Source: UBA1794 sp964439955
GTDB lineage: Bacteria; Bacteroidota; Bacteroidia; Bacteroidales; Bacteroidaceae
Direction of reading: 5' to 3'
NCBI GenBank assembly: GCA_964439955.1
Contig: CAYTPX010000001.1
Location: 1-64,000, forward strand
DNA length: 64,000 bases
A program made the translations under genes and the position numbers. The notes beneath the pieces are model-generated. The model searched no databases, was not told the DNA's origin, and saw only the letters and a program-made list of their open reading frames with translations. Numbering within the stretch: the first letter of the stretch is position 1; the number at the start of each line of letters is the position of its first letter. Positions 36,526 to 46,057 of the stretch are shown here, piece after piece.

Positions 36526-37810
36526 TCCAGATGGCTTCCACGTCGGCTGCCAACGCTTCGAAAAGTTCTACGACCGTAGGGAAATTCTGCTCGGTAAAAT
36601 AGGATTCAAAGGCATACTTTGAGTCATCCTTGAAGAGCAAAATCGGTTCTATACTCCAACTTTCGTAGCTATGATATAAACCTTCGTAAGCATAGTCGAG
36701 GTAGGGCTGGAAAATAATCTTGCCATGCTCCGTATTTCCCTTATCGAATGTAAAATAAGTGTCGTGCATCTGGTTCCATTGCTCCGCCCCGGCTTGGGCC
36801 TCCGCTTCCGTATCCCAGGAATCGCTGAGGGCAAAGAACTCATCGCAGTTGCCTATACGGGAAATAAACATCAGTTCATCCTCAAGGAATCCCACGGAAA
36901 ACGCACCTTCACCTACCTGCATCTGCTCGAAAGTCTCTTCGGTAACAGGCTCGTCGGTTTCACCCGCCAAGCCGTTGCCCTGCAACTCGCCTTTGAGAGA
37001 CATGATATATTCGTCGTCGACAGTGAAGTAACCCTCGAAAGAGGCCATGTCCGGCAAGACATTAAGTTCGAACCACGTACGCCAATCGCCTATCTGGAGT
37101 TCGACCGACGTAGAGAGTTCTGTACCCACCCGGGTTGTCACATTTTTGATATGAGCCACAAGCAAATCACCCGCCTTTCCAGAATTAAGCGTAATGACCG
37201 CGCTTGTCGGGATATAGACAAGCTGCTCCGGCGCCTGCCACGTAGTGCATTCGGACGAAGGCTCTATGAGAAGCGTCACCACATAGCCATCGCGGTCTAA
37301 AAACTCAAAAACAATATTAGCCGCAACACCTGTATTTACGAATTCACCCTCTTCCTCATCATATTGATAGTAGCCGTAGTAATCTTCAATGTGCCAGTCC
37401 TCTTTAGCCATTGCGCGGGACAAGTCGACCGACTTCATAAGGTTTCCGCCCACAATGCCCTGCAAGGAACGCACCGTCCGGCGGAACACTTGGTCGGAAT
37501 AATCAGCCTCACTCACGATTTGTACTTCCGCTAAATCTCCTGCTTCCACAACGTCTGCAAAATAGTACTCCTCGATGTAGGAAAGCAACTCGATGAGTTC
37601 ACGCTGGTCGGTGGCATCTAATTTCTGAAGCACTTGGGTAGCCACGCTTTCCATGAGGGTCTTGGCCTCGGCGGGGGAAAGGAGCGTGTCATCTTCATCG
37701 CCGCCGTCTCCGGGAGCCTCCATCGTCGGTTCGTCTTCGCTGCATGAAGTGAGCAGGAAAGCGGTCGGGATCATACACAGAAAAGCCACAAAAAGAAAAA
37801 ATTTCCTCAT
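36509..37810 (-). CDS. Lipoprotein of unknown function, operon with TonB receptor
   Basis: Not recognised. The 433-residue product has a signal peptide with lipobox LLTSC (Cys near 21), then an acidic stretch (EDEPTMEAPGDGGDEDD) that may act as a surface-export signal for Bacteroidota lipoproteins. The rest is acidic, rich in Glu, Asp, Thr and aromatic residues, with predicted beta character and no repeats. It overlaps the downstream TonB-receptor gene by 17 bp, so it is probably made together with it and could be a surface substrate-binding partner. The start at 37810 (MRKFFLFVAFL) was chosen for the signal peptide. Confidence 0.8.
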   Translation of the reverse strand: MRKFFLFVAFLCMIPTAFLLTSCSEDEPTMEAPGDGGDEDDTLLSPAEAKTLMESVATQVLQKLDATDQRELIELLSYIEEYYFADVVEAGDLAEVQIVSEADYSDQVFRRTVRSLQGIVGGNLMKSVDLSRAMAKEDWHIEDYYGYYQYDEEEGEFVNTGVAANIVFEFLDRDGYVVTLLIEPSSECTTWQAPEQLVYIPTSAVITLNSGKAGDLLVAHIKNVTTRVGTELSTSVELQIGDWRTWFELNVLPDMASFEGYFTVDDEYIMSLKGELQGNGLAGETDEPVTEETFEQMQVGEGAFSVGFLEDELMFISRIGNCDEFFALSDSWDTEAEAQAGAEQWNQMHDTYFTFDKGNTEHGKIIFQPYLDYAYEGLYHSYESWSIEPILLFKDDSKYAFESYFTEQNFPTVVELFEALAADVEAIWNGSAQ

Positions 37811-37869
37811 AATAAAAAACGGTTTAATTGGTATTAAATAATAATAGGTCTTTCGTTGGAGGAAAGAAA

Positions 37870-37877
37870 CAAAGGTA
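37870..37877 (-). promoter_or_regulatory. Promoter -7 box of the lipoprotein-TonB-receptor operon
   Basis: TACCTTTG on the minus strand, 60 bp upstream of the lipoprotein start, in an AT-rich stretch. A TTTG at 37888-37891 is too close for the usual -33 spacing, so the -33 element is uncertain. Confidence 0.5.
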
Positions 37878-37996
37878 TTCACATGTGCAAATGTAAATAA
37901 AAAAACAGAAAAGAAAAATACTTCTATCAACTTTTTACTATCTCTCCTTAAAAATCACTGTCCGATTCTCAAAAAAAAGTGACATCCAGACAGCAA

Positions 37997-38034
37997 AAAG
38001 TCCCGCCGCTTTTCTACAAAAGCGGCGGGACTTT
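37997..38034 (-). terminator. Perfect 17-bp hairpin terminator after alaS
   Basis: A perfect inverted repeat (arms AAAGTCCCGCCGCTTTT and AAAAGCGGCGGGACTTT, loop 4 nt) lies 20 bp after the alaS stop. On the minus strand the stem ends in T residues (TTTTT). The arm core GCCGCTTTT/AAAAGCGGC matches the palindromic repeat family, so this may be a repeat unit acting as a terminator. Confidence 0.85.
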
Positions 38035-38054
38035 CCAGTACCTCGTGCAAGGCT

Positions 38055-40679
38055 TTATTTCAGTTGCGCTATGATTTCCTCTACGGCGTCCTTCAGCCCT
38101 TCGGCATTTTTCCCGCCGGCCGTGGCGAAATGGGGCGCGCCGCCCCCGCCGCCCTGTATGTGCCGGGCTGCCTGGCGCACGAGGTTTCCGGCGTGGAAGC
38201 CTGCATCCGAGATGAGTTTCTTGCCCAGCATTACGGTAAGCAGGGGCTTGTTCTGGTCTACGGTGCCTGCCACAAAAGCCGAATCCTCGCCCAGTTCCTG
38301 GCAAACCTGGAAGGCTAAGTCCTTGACAAGCTGGGCGGGCATCGGGGCGACAAAGCGCACGAGGCGGTGGCCGCCGGGCAGTTGCTCGGCTTCGCCCACG
38401 AGGCGCGCCTTGAGGCTTGCCTGTTTCTCCCTCACGTACGCATCGACTTGCTTCTTCAGCCCGGCGTTCTCCTCGATGGAGCGGCGTATGGCAGCCGAGA
38501 GGTCGGGCACGTTATGGAAAAGGCCGCGCAATTCGGCCACCATGTCCTGCAACTTGTCGATGGCCTGCTCCAGCTTTTCGCCCGTTATGGCTTCGATCCG
38601 GCGCACGCCCGCCGCCACGGAGCTTTCGGAGACGATGCGGAACGATCCGATGCAGCCGGTGGCCGCCACGTGCGTGCCGCCGCAAAATTCGATACTCCCG
38701 CCGAACTGCACGACGCGCACCTCCTCGCCGTACTTCTCGCCGAAGAGGGCGATGGCGCCGAGCTTGCGGGCTTCGTTGATGGGCATGTGGCGGTTCTCAC
38801 AGAGCGGGAGGTTTTCGCGGATGCGGCGGTTCACTATGTGCTCCACCTGCCGCAGTTCCTCGGGCGTCACTTTCTGGAAATGGGAAAAGTCGAAGCGCAA
38901 CGAGTCGGGCGTCACGAGCGAACCTTTCTGTTCGATATGCGTCCCGAGCACTTCACGCAAGGCTTGGTCCAAGAGGTGCGTGGCCGAGTGGTTGGCGGCG
39001 CAGGCCTTGCGCCTGTCCACATTGACGCAAGCCATCCACTCCGCCGCCGGGTCTTGCGGGAGCGCAGCCGCAATGTGCACCGGGAGGTTGTTTTCTTTCT
39101 TCGTGTCCAGTATCTCGATGGTCTCCCCCTCGCGGCAAAGCACGCCCGTGTCGCCTACTTGCCCGCCGCTCTCCGCATAAAACGGGGTCTTGTCCAGCAC
39201 AATCTGGTAGAAGGCCTTGCCTTTTTGCTTGATTTCCCGGTAGCGGAGGATGCGGCAAGTATGCTCCGTATGGTCATAACCCACGAATTCCGTCTCGCCT
39301 TCCGCCAGCACAATCCAGTCGCCGGTCTCTATGGCGGCGGCATTCCGGGCGCGTTGTTTTTGCTTTTCCATCTCGGCCCTGAAGGATTCCTCATCGGCCT
39401 TCATGCCGTTTTCCCGCAGGATAAGTTCCGTAAGGTCAAGCGGAAACCCATACGTGTCGTAAAGGGTAAAGGCGTCCGTGCCGCTGATTTCGTCCTTTCC
39501 CGCCGCCTTGCTGTCGGCAATCAGCTTGTCCAAAAGGCGGATTCCCGTGTCCAAAGTATGGAGGAACGCCTCCTCTTCTTCCTTGATGACGCGGGTTATC
39601 AGCTCTTTTTGTGCTTCCAATTCGGGATAAGCCGCCCCCATGCTGTCTATCAAGACGGGCAGCAAACGGTAGAGGAATGCCTGCTTCTGCCCAAGGAAGG
39701 TATATCCGTAGCGCACGGCGCGGCGCAAGATGCGCCGGATGACGTAGCCTGCCTTGGCATTCCCCGGCAGCTGGCCGTCGGTTATGGAGAAGGCAATCGT
39801 GCGGATATGGTCGGCAACGACACGCATGGCGATATCCTTTTTCCCGTCCCGCCCATACTCCGTGCCCGAAAGCGCCCCGATTGCCCGGATCAGGGGTTGG
39901 AACACGTCGGTGTCGTAGTTGGACGTTTTTCCCTGGAGCGCCATGCAGAGCCGCTCGAAGCCCATGCCTGTATCAATAACCTTCGCCGGAAGCGGCTCCA
40001 GGCTACCGTCCGCCTTGCGGTTGTACTGCATGAAGACGAGGTTCCATATCTCGATGACCTGCGGATGGCCTTGGTTTACGAGCAACACCCCGTCCGTCTC
40101 GGCGCGTTCCTTCTCGTCTGTGCGCAAATCGATATGGATTTCCGAGCAAGGGCCGCAAGGCCCCGTGTCGCCCATCTCCCAGAAATTGTCGTGGCGGCTT
40201 CCGTTCAGGATACGTTCCGCAGGCAGGAATTGCGCCCAGTACTGTGCGGCTTCGTCATCGCGCCCGAGGTTTTCTGAAGGGCTTCCTTCGAATACCGTGA
40301 CGTACAGGCGGTTTTTGTCAATCTTGAGCACTTCTACCAAATACTCCCAAGCCCATTCGATAGCCTCCCGCTTGAAATAATTACCGAACGACCAGTTTCC
40401 GAGCATCTCGAACATGGTATGATGGTAAGTGTCGTGCCCGACTTCCTCGAGGTCGTTGTGTTTTCCGCTTACCCGCAGGCATTTCTGCGAATCGGCTACC
40501 CGTTTGTATTTAGCGGGCCGGTTTCCCAGGATAATGTCCTTGAACTGGTTCATGCCGGCATTGGTGAACATGAGCGTAGGGTCGTCCTTTACGACCATCG
40601 GCGCGGAGGGAACAATCTGATGCCCCTTGGAAGCAAAGAATTGCTTGAAGGATTCCCTGATTTCTTGTGCGGTCAGCAT
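38055..40679 (-). CDS. alaS: Alanyl-tRNA synthetase
   Basis: Class II synthetase of 874 aa. Motif 1-3 region is intact ([38 protein letters not shown]). The editing domain has the zinc-type motifs [11 protein letters not shown] (HxxxH) and [10 protein letters not shown], and the C-terminal Ala domain carries the [14 protein letters not shown] glycine stretch. Downstream is a perfect terminator hairpin. Upstream there is a TACCTTTG promoter box at 40740-40747 and a small leader hairpin (GCTTCCC/GGGAAGC). Confidence 0.97.
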   Translation of the reverse strand: MLTAQEIRESFKQFFASKGHQIVPSAPMVVKDDPTLMFTNAGMNQFKDIILGNRPAKYKRVADSQKCLRVSGKHNDLEEVGHDTYHHTMFEMLGNWSFGNYFKREAIEWAWEYLVEVLKIDKNRLYVTVFEGSPSENLGRDDEAAQYWAQFLPAERILNGSRHDNFWEMGDTGPCGPCSEIHIDLRTDEKERAETDGVLLVNQGHPQVIEIWNLVFMQYNRKADGSLEPLPAKVIDTGMGFERLCMALQGKTSNYDTDVFQPLIRAIGALSGTEYGRDGKKDIAMRVVADHIRTIAFSITDGQLPGNAKAGYVIRRILRRAVRYGYTFLGQKQAFLYRLLPVLIDSMGAAYPELEAQKELITRVIKEEEEAFLHTLDTGIRLLDKLIADSKAAGKDEISGTDAFTLYDTYGFPLDLTELILRENGMKADEESFRAEMEKQKQRARNAAAIETGDWIVLAEGETEFVGYDHTEHTCRILRYREIKQKGKAFYQIVLDKTPFYAESGGQVGDTGVLCREGETIEILDTKKENNLPVHIAAALPQDPAAEWMACVNVDRRKACAANHSATHLLDQALREVLGTHIEQKGSLVTPDSLRFDFSHFQKVTPEELRQVEHIVNRRIRENLPLCENRHMPINEARKLGAIALFGEKYGEEVRVVQFGGSIEFCGGTHVAATGCIGSFRIVSESSVAAGVRRIEAITGEKLEQAIDKLQDMVAELRGLFHNVPDLSAAIRRSIEENAGLKKQVDAYVREKQASLKARLVGEAEQLPGGHRLVRFVAPMPAQLVKDLAFQVCQELGEDSAFVAGTVDQNKPLLTVMLGKKLISDAGFHAGNLVRQAARHIQGGGGGAPHFATAGGKNAEGLKDAVEEIIAQLK

Positions 40680-40739
40680 ATCGTTTTGTCTTTTGTTCGT
40701 CTAAGAAAAAGGCTTCCCCCTTACCAGCGGGAAGCGGCG

Positions 40740-40747
40740 CAAAGGTA
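40740..40747 (-). promoter_or_regulatory. Promoter -7 box of alaS
   Basis: TACCTTTG on the minus strand, 61 bp upstream of the alaS start. Between it and the start lies a possible stem (GCTTCCC and GGGAAGC arms, about 40711-40737). Confidence 0.55.
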
Positions 40748-40811
40748 CGATTTATTAGCGGAAAACGGCTTATAGCCCAAGGTGTATTTTTCAATCCCTC
40801 CCGCGCGGCAT

Positions 40812-40885
40812 CCCCAAAGCGGGGGCGCTTCCGGGGGAAACCTCCTGCACTTTCCCGGAAAAGCGCCCGCGCTTCCCGGCACTTC
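40812..40885. repeat. Palindromic repeat array between alaS and rsmF-like gene
   Basis: Tandem units GGGGGCGCTTCCGGGGG, GCACTTTCCCGGAAAAGCGC and GCGCTTCCCGGCACTTCCC. Confidence 0.7.
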
Positions 40886-40920
40886 CCGCGCCGCCGTCCC
40901 CGCGGGCGGGCGGCGCAGCT

Positions 40921-42378
40921 TCAGGCAAGCAGCGAGGTGGCCTCGCCGGGGACATGTGTCGTCCGGATACGCCACTCCGCAGGAAAAAGGTTATTGCTGC
41001 GGTTGCCCAGGTTTTTGGCGAAGCCCAACGGCACGGAAGCGTAAGTGAGCAGGACGATGCCCCGGGGCGTCCCCTCCGGGAGCTGCAGGCTCTCGCGCCG
41101 CAGGTAAGCCACGGCCTGGGCGTAAGGCAAGTCCACCTCGGGGAAGCTGCCGCGCCGCAGCGCCAAGCTCAAGGCCAAGGCGGGATGGGGCAGCCAGTCG
41201 CGCCCGCGCGCCACGCAAAGCGGCACGCCCGCCGACAGTACCTTCACCCCCCTCTCCCGCAGCAGGGCAAGGAAAGCCGGCAGTTCCCCGCCGACGGCCG
41301 AGGCCGCCGACCCGTCATCCCACAGCACCCAAGGCTGCGCGCCCTGCTGCAGGCAGTCCGTCCACAGGGGCGGCACTTTCATCGGCACCGCCCCCCGCGC
41401 ACCGCGCGCCTTGGCTTTCGCCGCCCGCGCCACGGCAGGCGACCGGGAGTCCGAAGTCTTCCGCAGGAGGCAGCAGAAGAATCCCTCGCCCCGCAGCCGG
41501 TGGGGCAGGAAACGGCAAGCCGGGAGTGGCATCTCCTCCCCGCCTTCGGGGAGGCTACCCGCTATGCCCCACCCGGGCGCGGCGGGCAGAACCACGGGCT
41601 CCGCCCCAAGATGGCGGCAGATCCAGCGCACGTTGTCCTCGTTTTCGTCCGTGTTGAAAGTGCAAGTACTATAAAGGAACAGCCCCCCGGCGCGCAGGGC
41701 CGGCCAGACCCCGGCCACGATGTCGCGCTGCCGCCGCGCACATTGCTCCACGTTGCGCAGGCTCCATTGGGCCACGGCCTCGGCATCCTTCCGGAACATG
41801 CCCTCGCCCGAGCAGGGCACGTCGGCCACCACCAGGTCGAACACGCCGCCCAAAGCGCCCCATTCCCCAGCATGGGCGGAAGCGACGATGCAGCCGGGAT
41901 GGCCCCACTTCTGCATGTTCTCGCGCAAGACGGCAGCACGCTGGGGCACTACCTCGTTGCTCACGAGCAAGCTACCCGAGGGCAGCACGCCGCAAAGCAG
42001 CGTACTCTTGCCGCCCGGCGCGGCACACAGGTCCAAGACGCGCTGCGGCCCGTCGAGGAAACGGGACAGGAGGGCGAGGGACATGGAGGAGGCTTCCTGC
42101 ACGTAGTAGGCACCGGCATGGAAAAGGGGGTCAAACGTGAAGGGGAAACGCCGCGCCAGATAGAACCCCTCGCCACACCAAGGCACCCGCCCCACCTCCG
42201 TCCCGGCGGCAAAGCCGCGCACCGTGCCGCCCGCAGCAGCGGCGGATTGCAGCTTGGCGCGGTTGAGGCGGACGCTCGTGTGCGGCTCTTCGGCCGCGAC
42301 GGCTTGCAGGAAATCGGCACATTCCCCTTCGGGGAAAAGGCGGCGGGCGGCGGCTATGAAATCTTCGGGCAGGGTCAT
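40921..42378 (-). CDS. rsmF: RsmF/YebU-like rRNA cytosine-C5 methyltransferase
   Basis: NOP2/Sun-family m5C rRNA methyltransferase of 485 aa. The N-terminal catalytic domain has DLCAAPGGKSTLL (SAM motif I), the motif-IV DVPCSGEGMFRKD and motif-VI YSTCTFNTDENEDN, with the two catalytic cysteines. The C-terminal half is a PUA/pre-PUA-like RNA-binding extension as in RsmF. The start at 42378 (MTLPEDF) avoids a repeat-derived extension upstream. Precise target base is not known for this clade. Confidence 0.85.
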   Translation of the reverse strand: MTLPEDFIAAARRLFPEGECADFLQAVAAEEPHTSVRLNRAKLQSAAAAGGTVRGFAAGTEVGRVPWCGEGFYLARRFPFTFDPLFHAGAYYVQEASSMSLALLSRFLDGPQRVLDLCAAPGGKSTLLCGVLPSGSLLVSNEVVPQRAAVLRENMQKWGHPGCIVASAHAGEWGALGGVFDLVVADVPCSGEGMFRKDAEAVAQWSLRNVEQCARRQRDIVAGVWPALRAGGLFLYSTCTFNTDENEDNVRWICRHLGAEPVVLPAAPGWGIAGSLPEGGEEMPLPACRFLPHRLRGEGFFCCLLRKTSDSRSPAVARAAKAKARGARGAVPMKVPPLWTDCLQQGAQPWVLWDDGSAASAVGGELPAFLALLRERGVKVLSAGVPLCVARGRDWLPHPALALSLALRRGSFPEVDLPYAQAVAYLRRESLQLPEGTPRGIVLLTYASVPLGFAKNLGNRSNNLFPAEWRIRTTHVPGEATSLLA

Positions 42379-42394
42379 GGAGGGAAAAGGGCTA

Positions 42395-42478
42395 AGGGTT
42401 TCGGGAAAAAGGGGCAAGGCTTCCGGGGAAAAGTGCCGCCGTTTCCCGCGGGAAGCGGCAGCGTTCCCCCTCCGGGGC
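42395..42478. repeat. Palindromic repeat array between rsmF-like gene and panE
   Basis: Units TTTCGGGAAAAAGGGGCAAGG, GGGGAAAAGTGCCGCCGTTT and CCCGCGGGAAGCGGCAGCG occupy the whole gap between the genes. Confidence 0.7.
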
Positions 42479-42489
42479 GGGCAAGGGCG

Positions 42490-43458
42490 TCAGCGGCGGA
42501 ACTTGCGCGCCACGCGGTCGTAGGCGGGGGTTTCCACGCCGTGCGCCCGCGCCGCGTCAATCAGGTCGAAGAGTTGTCCTTGGATCTCCGACTCATGTCC
42601 GCGGGCCAAGTCCTTCTGTAGCGAAGCAGTGCTGGCCGAGTCGAGCGCGTCGATGACGCGGAGGTTGGCTTCCACCGGGTCTTCGCGGAAGGTGATGCCC
42701 ATCTTCTCGCCCAAGGCGCTACTCTCGCGGGTAAGGGCCACGAAGGTATCGCGCTCGGGGCCCGGGCGTTGGAGCGCGCCCATGGGCACGTCGTAATAAG
42801 CCCCGGTGCAGGCCATGGCGCTGATGAAGCCCCATTTTGCGAACGTGTCCCGCACGATGTCGTCGGAAAGCACGGCCTTGATGCCAGCCGCCCGCAACGT
42901 TTCCCGCAGCAACTCCAGTTCCCCGCGCCGCACGCCGTCGCCCTCGCGCGCACCGAACACCAGCCGGAGCACCGGCCCCATCTGCGTGATTTCCCCGGGA
43001 GCATTGACGAAACCCACGATATAGATGCACCCGTCGATGACGCGCGCCCCGGGACAGGCGCGGGCGATGCGGGAGCCCGTGCCAAACACGTTGAGCACGG
43101 GCAGGACAATGCTGTCGGGTCGTGCGGCACGGGTGATGCACCCGGCCACGCCAGCCACGGAATAACCTTTCACGCAGACCAGCACCAGGTCGGCCGTCCC
43201 ACGGTAGTCGTCGGCCGTACAGGCGGCCAGGAAGGGGGCGCCCGGCGTCTCCCCGCCCGCAGGGCGCGGCTCCTGTCCGGGCGCATATACGGGCAAGACG
43301 ACCTCGCCCTTCAAGTCGGAGTGGAACTTGAGCCCGCTGTCGAGCATGCGGCGCAGGTGCTCGCCGCGGGCTATGCAGCATACTTCATGGCCGGCCAGCG
43401 CCAGGAATGCGGCCAACGAGCCGCCCACGCCGCCGGTGCCTACGATGAGACATTTCAT
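42490..43458 (-). CDS. panE: 2-dehydropantoate 2-reductase
   Basis: NADPH-dependent reductase of the pantothenate/CoA pathway (ApbA/PanE family). The 322-residue protein has an N-terminal Rossmann motif GTGGVGGSLAA, a catalytic-domain helix with KWGFISAMACTGAYY, and the C-terminal DAARAHGVETPAYDRV segment. The start at 43458 (MKCLIVGTGG) is clear; upstream in-frame sequence is repeat. Some relatives reduce other ketoacids, so specificity is an inference. Confidence 0.86.
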   Translation of the reverse strand: MKCLIVGTGGVGGSLAAFLALAGHEVCCIARGEHLRRMLDSGLKFHSDLKGEVVLPVYAPGQEPRPAGGETPGAPFLAACTADDYRGTADLVLVCVKGYSVAGVAGCITRAARPDSIVLPVLNVFGTGSRIARACPGARVIDGCIYIVGFVNAPGEITQMGPVLRLVFGAREGDGVRRGELELLRETLRAAGIKAVLSDDIVRDTFAKWGFISAMACTGAYYDVPMGALQRPGPERDTFVALTRESSALGEKMGITFREDPVEANLRVIDALDSASTASLQKDLARGHESEIQGQLFDLIDAARAHGVETPAYDRVARKFRR

Positions 43459-43471
43459 AACGTACGGTATT

Positions 43472-43545
43472 TTTGAGGAAAACGTGCGGCGCTTTTTCCG
43501 AAAACCTCCGGCACTTTTGTACCAAAGTGCCGCCTGCTTTCGCCC
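43472..43545. repeat. Palindromic repeat array between panE and ychF
   Basis: Three units: GGAAAACGTGCGGCGCTTTT, GAAAACCTCCGGCACTTTTG and CAAAGTGCCGCCTGCTTTCG. Confidence 0.7.
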
Positions 43546-43574
43546 GGTGCGCCGCATCCCGGGGCGGGAGGGGG

Positions 43575-44678
43575 CTACACGTTGAAACGGAAGTGCATGA
43601 TGTCGCCGTCCTGAACGACATAGTCCTTCCCCTCGATGGCCAACTTCCCGGCCTCACGCACGGCGGCTTCCGAACCGTAGCGGATGAAGTCGTCGTATTT
43701 GATGACCTCCGCGCGGATGAAGCCCTTCTCGAAGTCGGAATGGATGATGCCCGCGCACTGCGGGGCCTTGCTGCCCTTGCGGTACGTCCAAGCCTTCACT
43801 TCCATCTCTCCGGCCGTGAAATACGTCTCAAGTTGCAGCAGTCGGAAGGCCGACTTGATGAGCCGGTTGACGCCCGACTCCTGCAAGCCGACGGACTCGA
43901 GGAACATTTTCCGGTCTTCATACGTGTCCAGCTCGGCTATGTCTTCCTCCGTCTTGGCAGCCACCACAAGCACCTCGGCCTCTTCACCGGCGACCGCCGC
44001 GCGCACCGCCTCGACATATTGGTTCCCGTCCACGGCCGAAGCCTCGTCCACGTTGCATACGTACAAAACAGGCTTGTTGGTCAGCAGGAAAAGGCCGTGC
44101 GCTATTTGCTGTTGCTCCTTGCTTTCCCACCGCACCGTCCGCGCGGGGCGGCCTTGGGACAGCGCTTCGCGGTAGGCCTCCAGCACCTCGCACGCGGCGC
44201 GCGCCTCCTTGTCGCCGCCCGTCTCGGCCTGTTTCCTGACGCGCTGGAGGCGGCCCTCCACGGTCTCAAGGTCTTTCAGCTGGAGCTCCGTGTCGATGAT
44301 TTCCTTGTCCCGCACCGGATCGACACGGCCATCGACATGTACGACATTGCCATCGTCGAAACAACGGAGCACATGGATGATCGCGTCCGTTTCCCTTATG
44401 TTTGCCAAGAACTTGTTGCCGAGGCCTTCGCCTTGGCTCGCCCCTTTCACCAAGCCCGCTATGTCTACTATCTCAACCGTGGCCGGTACGACGCGGCCGG
44501 GATGGACTATCGCGGCCAAGCGCCCGAGCCTTTCGTCGGGGACGTTGATGACGCCCACGTTAGGCTCAATGGTACAGAAAGGAAAGTTGGCCGATTGCGC
44601 CTTTGCGCTCGACAAACAGTTGAAAAGGGTGGACTTCCCCACGTTGGGCAGCCCGACTATTCCGCATTGGAGGCTCAT
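43575..44678 (-). CDS. ychF: Redox-regulated ATPase YchF (Obg-family)
   Basis: Obg-related nucleotidase that prefers ATP and binds ribosomes. The 367-residue protein has the P-loop GLPNVGKSTLF, a DIAGLVKGASQGEGLGNKFL switch region, and a C-terminal TGS domain (about 285-367, TYFTAGEMEVKAW, HSDFEKGFIRAEV). The position that is Asp in the GTPase NKxD motif reads VCNVDE, consistent with ATP specificity. The start at 44678 (MSLQCGIVG) follows a TATCTTTG promoter box. Confidence 0.95.
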   Translation of the reverse strand: MSLQCGIVGLPNVGKSTLFNCLSSAKAQSANFPFCTIEPNVGVINVPDERLGRLAAIVHPGRVVPATVEIVDIAGLVKGASQGEGLGNKFLANIRETDAIIHVLRCFDDGNVVHVDGRVDPVRDKEIIDTELQLKDLETVEGRLQRVRKQAETGGDKEARAACEVLEAYREALSQGRPARTVRWESKEQQQIAHGLFLLTNKPVLYVCNVDEASAVDGNQYVEAVRAAVAGEEAEVLVVAAKTEEDIAELDTYEDRKMFLESVGLQESGVNRLIKSAFRLLQLETYFTAGEMEVKAWTYRKGSKAPQCAGIIHSDFEKGFIRAEVIKYDDFIRYGSEAAVREAGKLAIEGKDYVVQDGDIMHFRFNV

Positions 44679-44722
44679 ATCTTCTTCTTGAGTTAATGGG
44701 GTCTGTATTGTTGATGCAGGCG

Positions 44723-44730
44723 CAAAGATA
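44723..44730 (-). promoter_or_regulatory. Promoter -7 box of ychF
   Basis: TATCTTTG on the minus strand, 45 bp before the ychF ATG. No clear -33 TTTG at standard spacing; that region enters a palindromic repeat. Confidence 0.5.
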
Positions 44731-44756
44731 CGAAGAACAAACCGTTCGGCGAAACC

Positions 44757-44840
44757 CCTTGCCGCTTTTCGCGAAAAGCGGCAAGGCTTTTGCAGGGAAA
44801 CGCACGCGCTTCCCGCGGAAAGGGGCGGCACTTCCCCCAA
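44757..44840. repeat. Palindromic repeat array between ychF and HNH gene
   Basis: Units TTGCCGCTTTTCGCGAAAAG, CGGCAAGGCTTTTGCAGGGAA and GCGCTTCCCGCGGAAAGGG lie in the 218-bp gap downstream of the HNH gene. Confidence 0.7.
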
Positions 44841-44896
44841 GGAGGCGTGCCCCCCGGAGGCCAGCCCCGGGACGCCGGGGAAGGCGGCGGAGGGGC

Positions 44897-46021
44897 TCAA
44901 CGGGCGGACTTGCGGCGGTTGCACGTGCGGCAGAGCATCTGGCAGTTCTCTTCCACGGTGCGCCCGCCCTTGGCCCACGGCACAATGTGGTCGGCCTCCA
45001 TCTGCCCGTAATCGAATTCCCCGTGGCAGAGCGGGCAGACGTGCCCCTGTTTCTCCCAGGCGGCGAGCTTGATGTCTTCGGGAAAGGCGCGCAAGTCAAG
45101 GTGGCGCTCGTCGCCCGTCAGGACATAGGGTATGATGCCTTTCGGGCGTTGCACCTCGCCGTCGAGCAGGAGTTGCGCGATGCGTCGGCCGAGGGCGGCA
45201 GTGTCGAGCGCCTGCGTGCCGTAGGTGTCGTAGTAAAGGGCCCAGTCGTGGCCTTTCATGATGCGGCGGAACTTCTTCGGGTCGAAGTTGGTCAGGGCCC
45301 AATTCAGCACGTTTTGGAAGTACGTCCACAGGTTGTTTGCGTTGGGGTCGTGCTGGTGGCCGGCCATGTAGCCCACGGCGGTCTGCGGCTTGCCTTGGCG
45401 CGTCTCGTGCCCGGCCATCCACTCCAGCGCCTTCCGCAGGAAGTCTTGGCGGATGGGCGTACCGTCCACCAAGTCCTTGCCCAAGCGGTAGGCGCCGCAA
45501 TTGGACTTGGAAAAGTGGCGTTTCGCGTCCGAAACGAACGGGCCGGCATAGACCGCGTTGCGTATTTCCTGCTCGTTGAGCGGCTTGCCCGCTATGTTGA
45601 TGGTCTTGAACCACTCCAGCTTTTCCGAGGGTTCGCCCGCGCAGACGTAGACTATAAGGGGATAGTCGAGGATGCGCCGCTGCACATCGGAGGGCTGGTT
45701 GAAGAAGTTCTTGAAATCGACCGAGAACTTTCCGGCCACATACTGGCACAGCGAGAGCGTGCGCTGCTGCCCGTCCATCACCTCGTAGGGGCATTCCGCG
45801 TCGTCGCTGCGGCGCACCCAGTACATCACGTTGAGCGGATAGCCTTGGAGCACAGCGCGGATGACGGCCTGCTGCTCCGCTTCGCTGTAGATGAACTCGC
45901 GTTGGTAGGGAGGGCGGATGTCCAATTGGCCGTGATAGCCGCGCACGCCCTGCTCTTCGTTGTTGGTATAGCCGTCGACTACTTCGCCTACGGTTATTTT
46001 CTTTTGCTCAATGGTCATCAT
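44897..46021 (-). CDS. DUF262 and HNH endonuclease domain protein (GmrSD/ParB-like)
   Basis: Candidate restriction nuclease of 374 aa. The N-terminal DUF262 (ParB/GmrS-like nucleotidase) region has RPPYQREF (36-43) and the signature DGQQRT at 83-88. The C-terminal HNH domain has two zinc-type pairs (CPLC 329-332 and CRTC 364-367) around the catalytic DHIVPWAKGG (344-353) and an Asn-containing final strand. DUF262 proteins with HNH domains form the GmrSD family, which cuts modified DNA, and related restriction systems. It begins 36 bp after the stop of an EcoRI-type adenine methyltransferase, so the pair is probably one operon. Restriction activity is inferred. Confidence 0.85.
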   Translation of the reverse strand: MMTIEQKKITVGEVVDGYTNNEEQGVRGYHGQLDIRPPYQREFIYSEAEQQAVIRAVLQGYPLNVMYWVRRSDDAECPYEVMDGQQRTLSLCQYVAGKFSVDFKNFFNQPSDVQRRILDYPLIVYVCAGEPSEKLEWFKTINIAGKPLNEQEIRNAVYAGPFVSDAKRHFSKSNCGAYRLGKDLVDGTPIRQDFLRKALEWMAGHETRQGKPQTAVGYMAGHQHDPNANNLWTYFQNVLNWALTNFDPKKFRRIMKGHDWALYYDTYGTQALDTAALGRRIAQLLLDGEVQRPKGIIPYVLTGDERHLDLRAFPEDIKLAAWEKQGHVCPLCHGEFDYGQMEADHIVPWAKGGRTVEENCQMLCRTCNRRKSAR

Positions 46022-46057
46022 GGGACTGCTGCTTTTTTGGTTTTTCTTACTTACATC

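Noticed and set aside
38367..40277. Plus-strand open frame of about 636 codons opposite alaS
   Set aside because: Antisense of alaS, whose catalytic motifs are all present on the minus strand.
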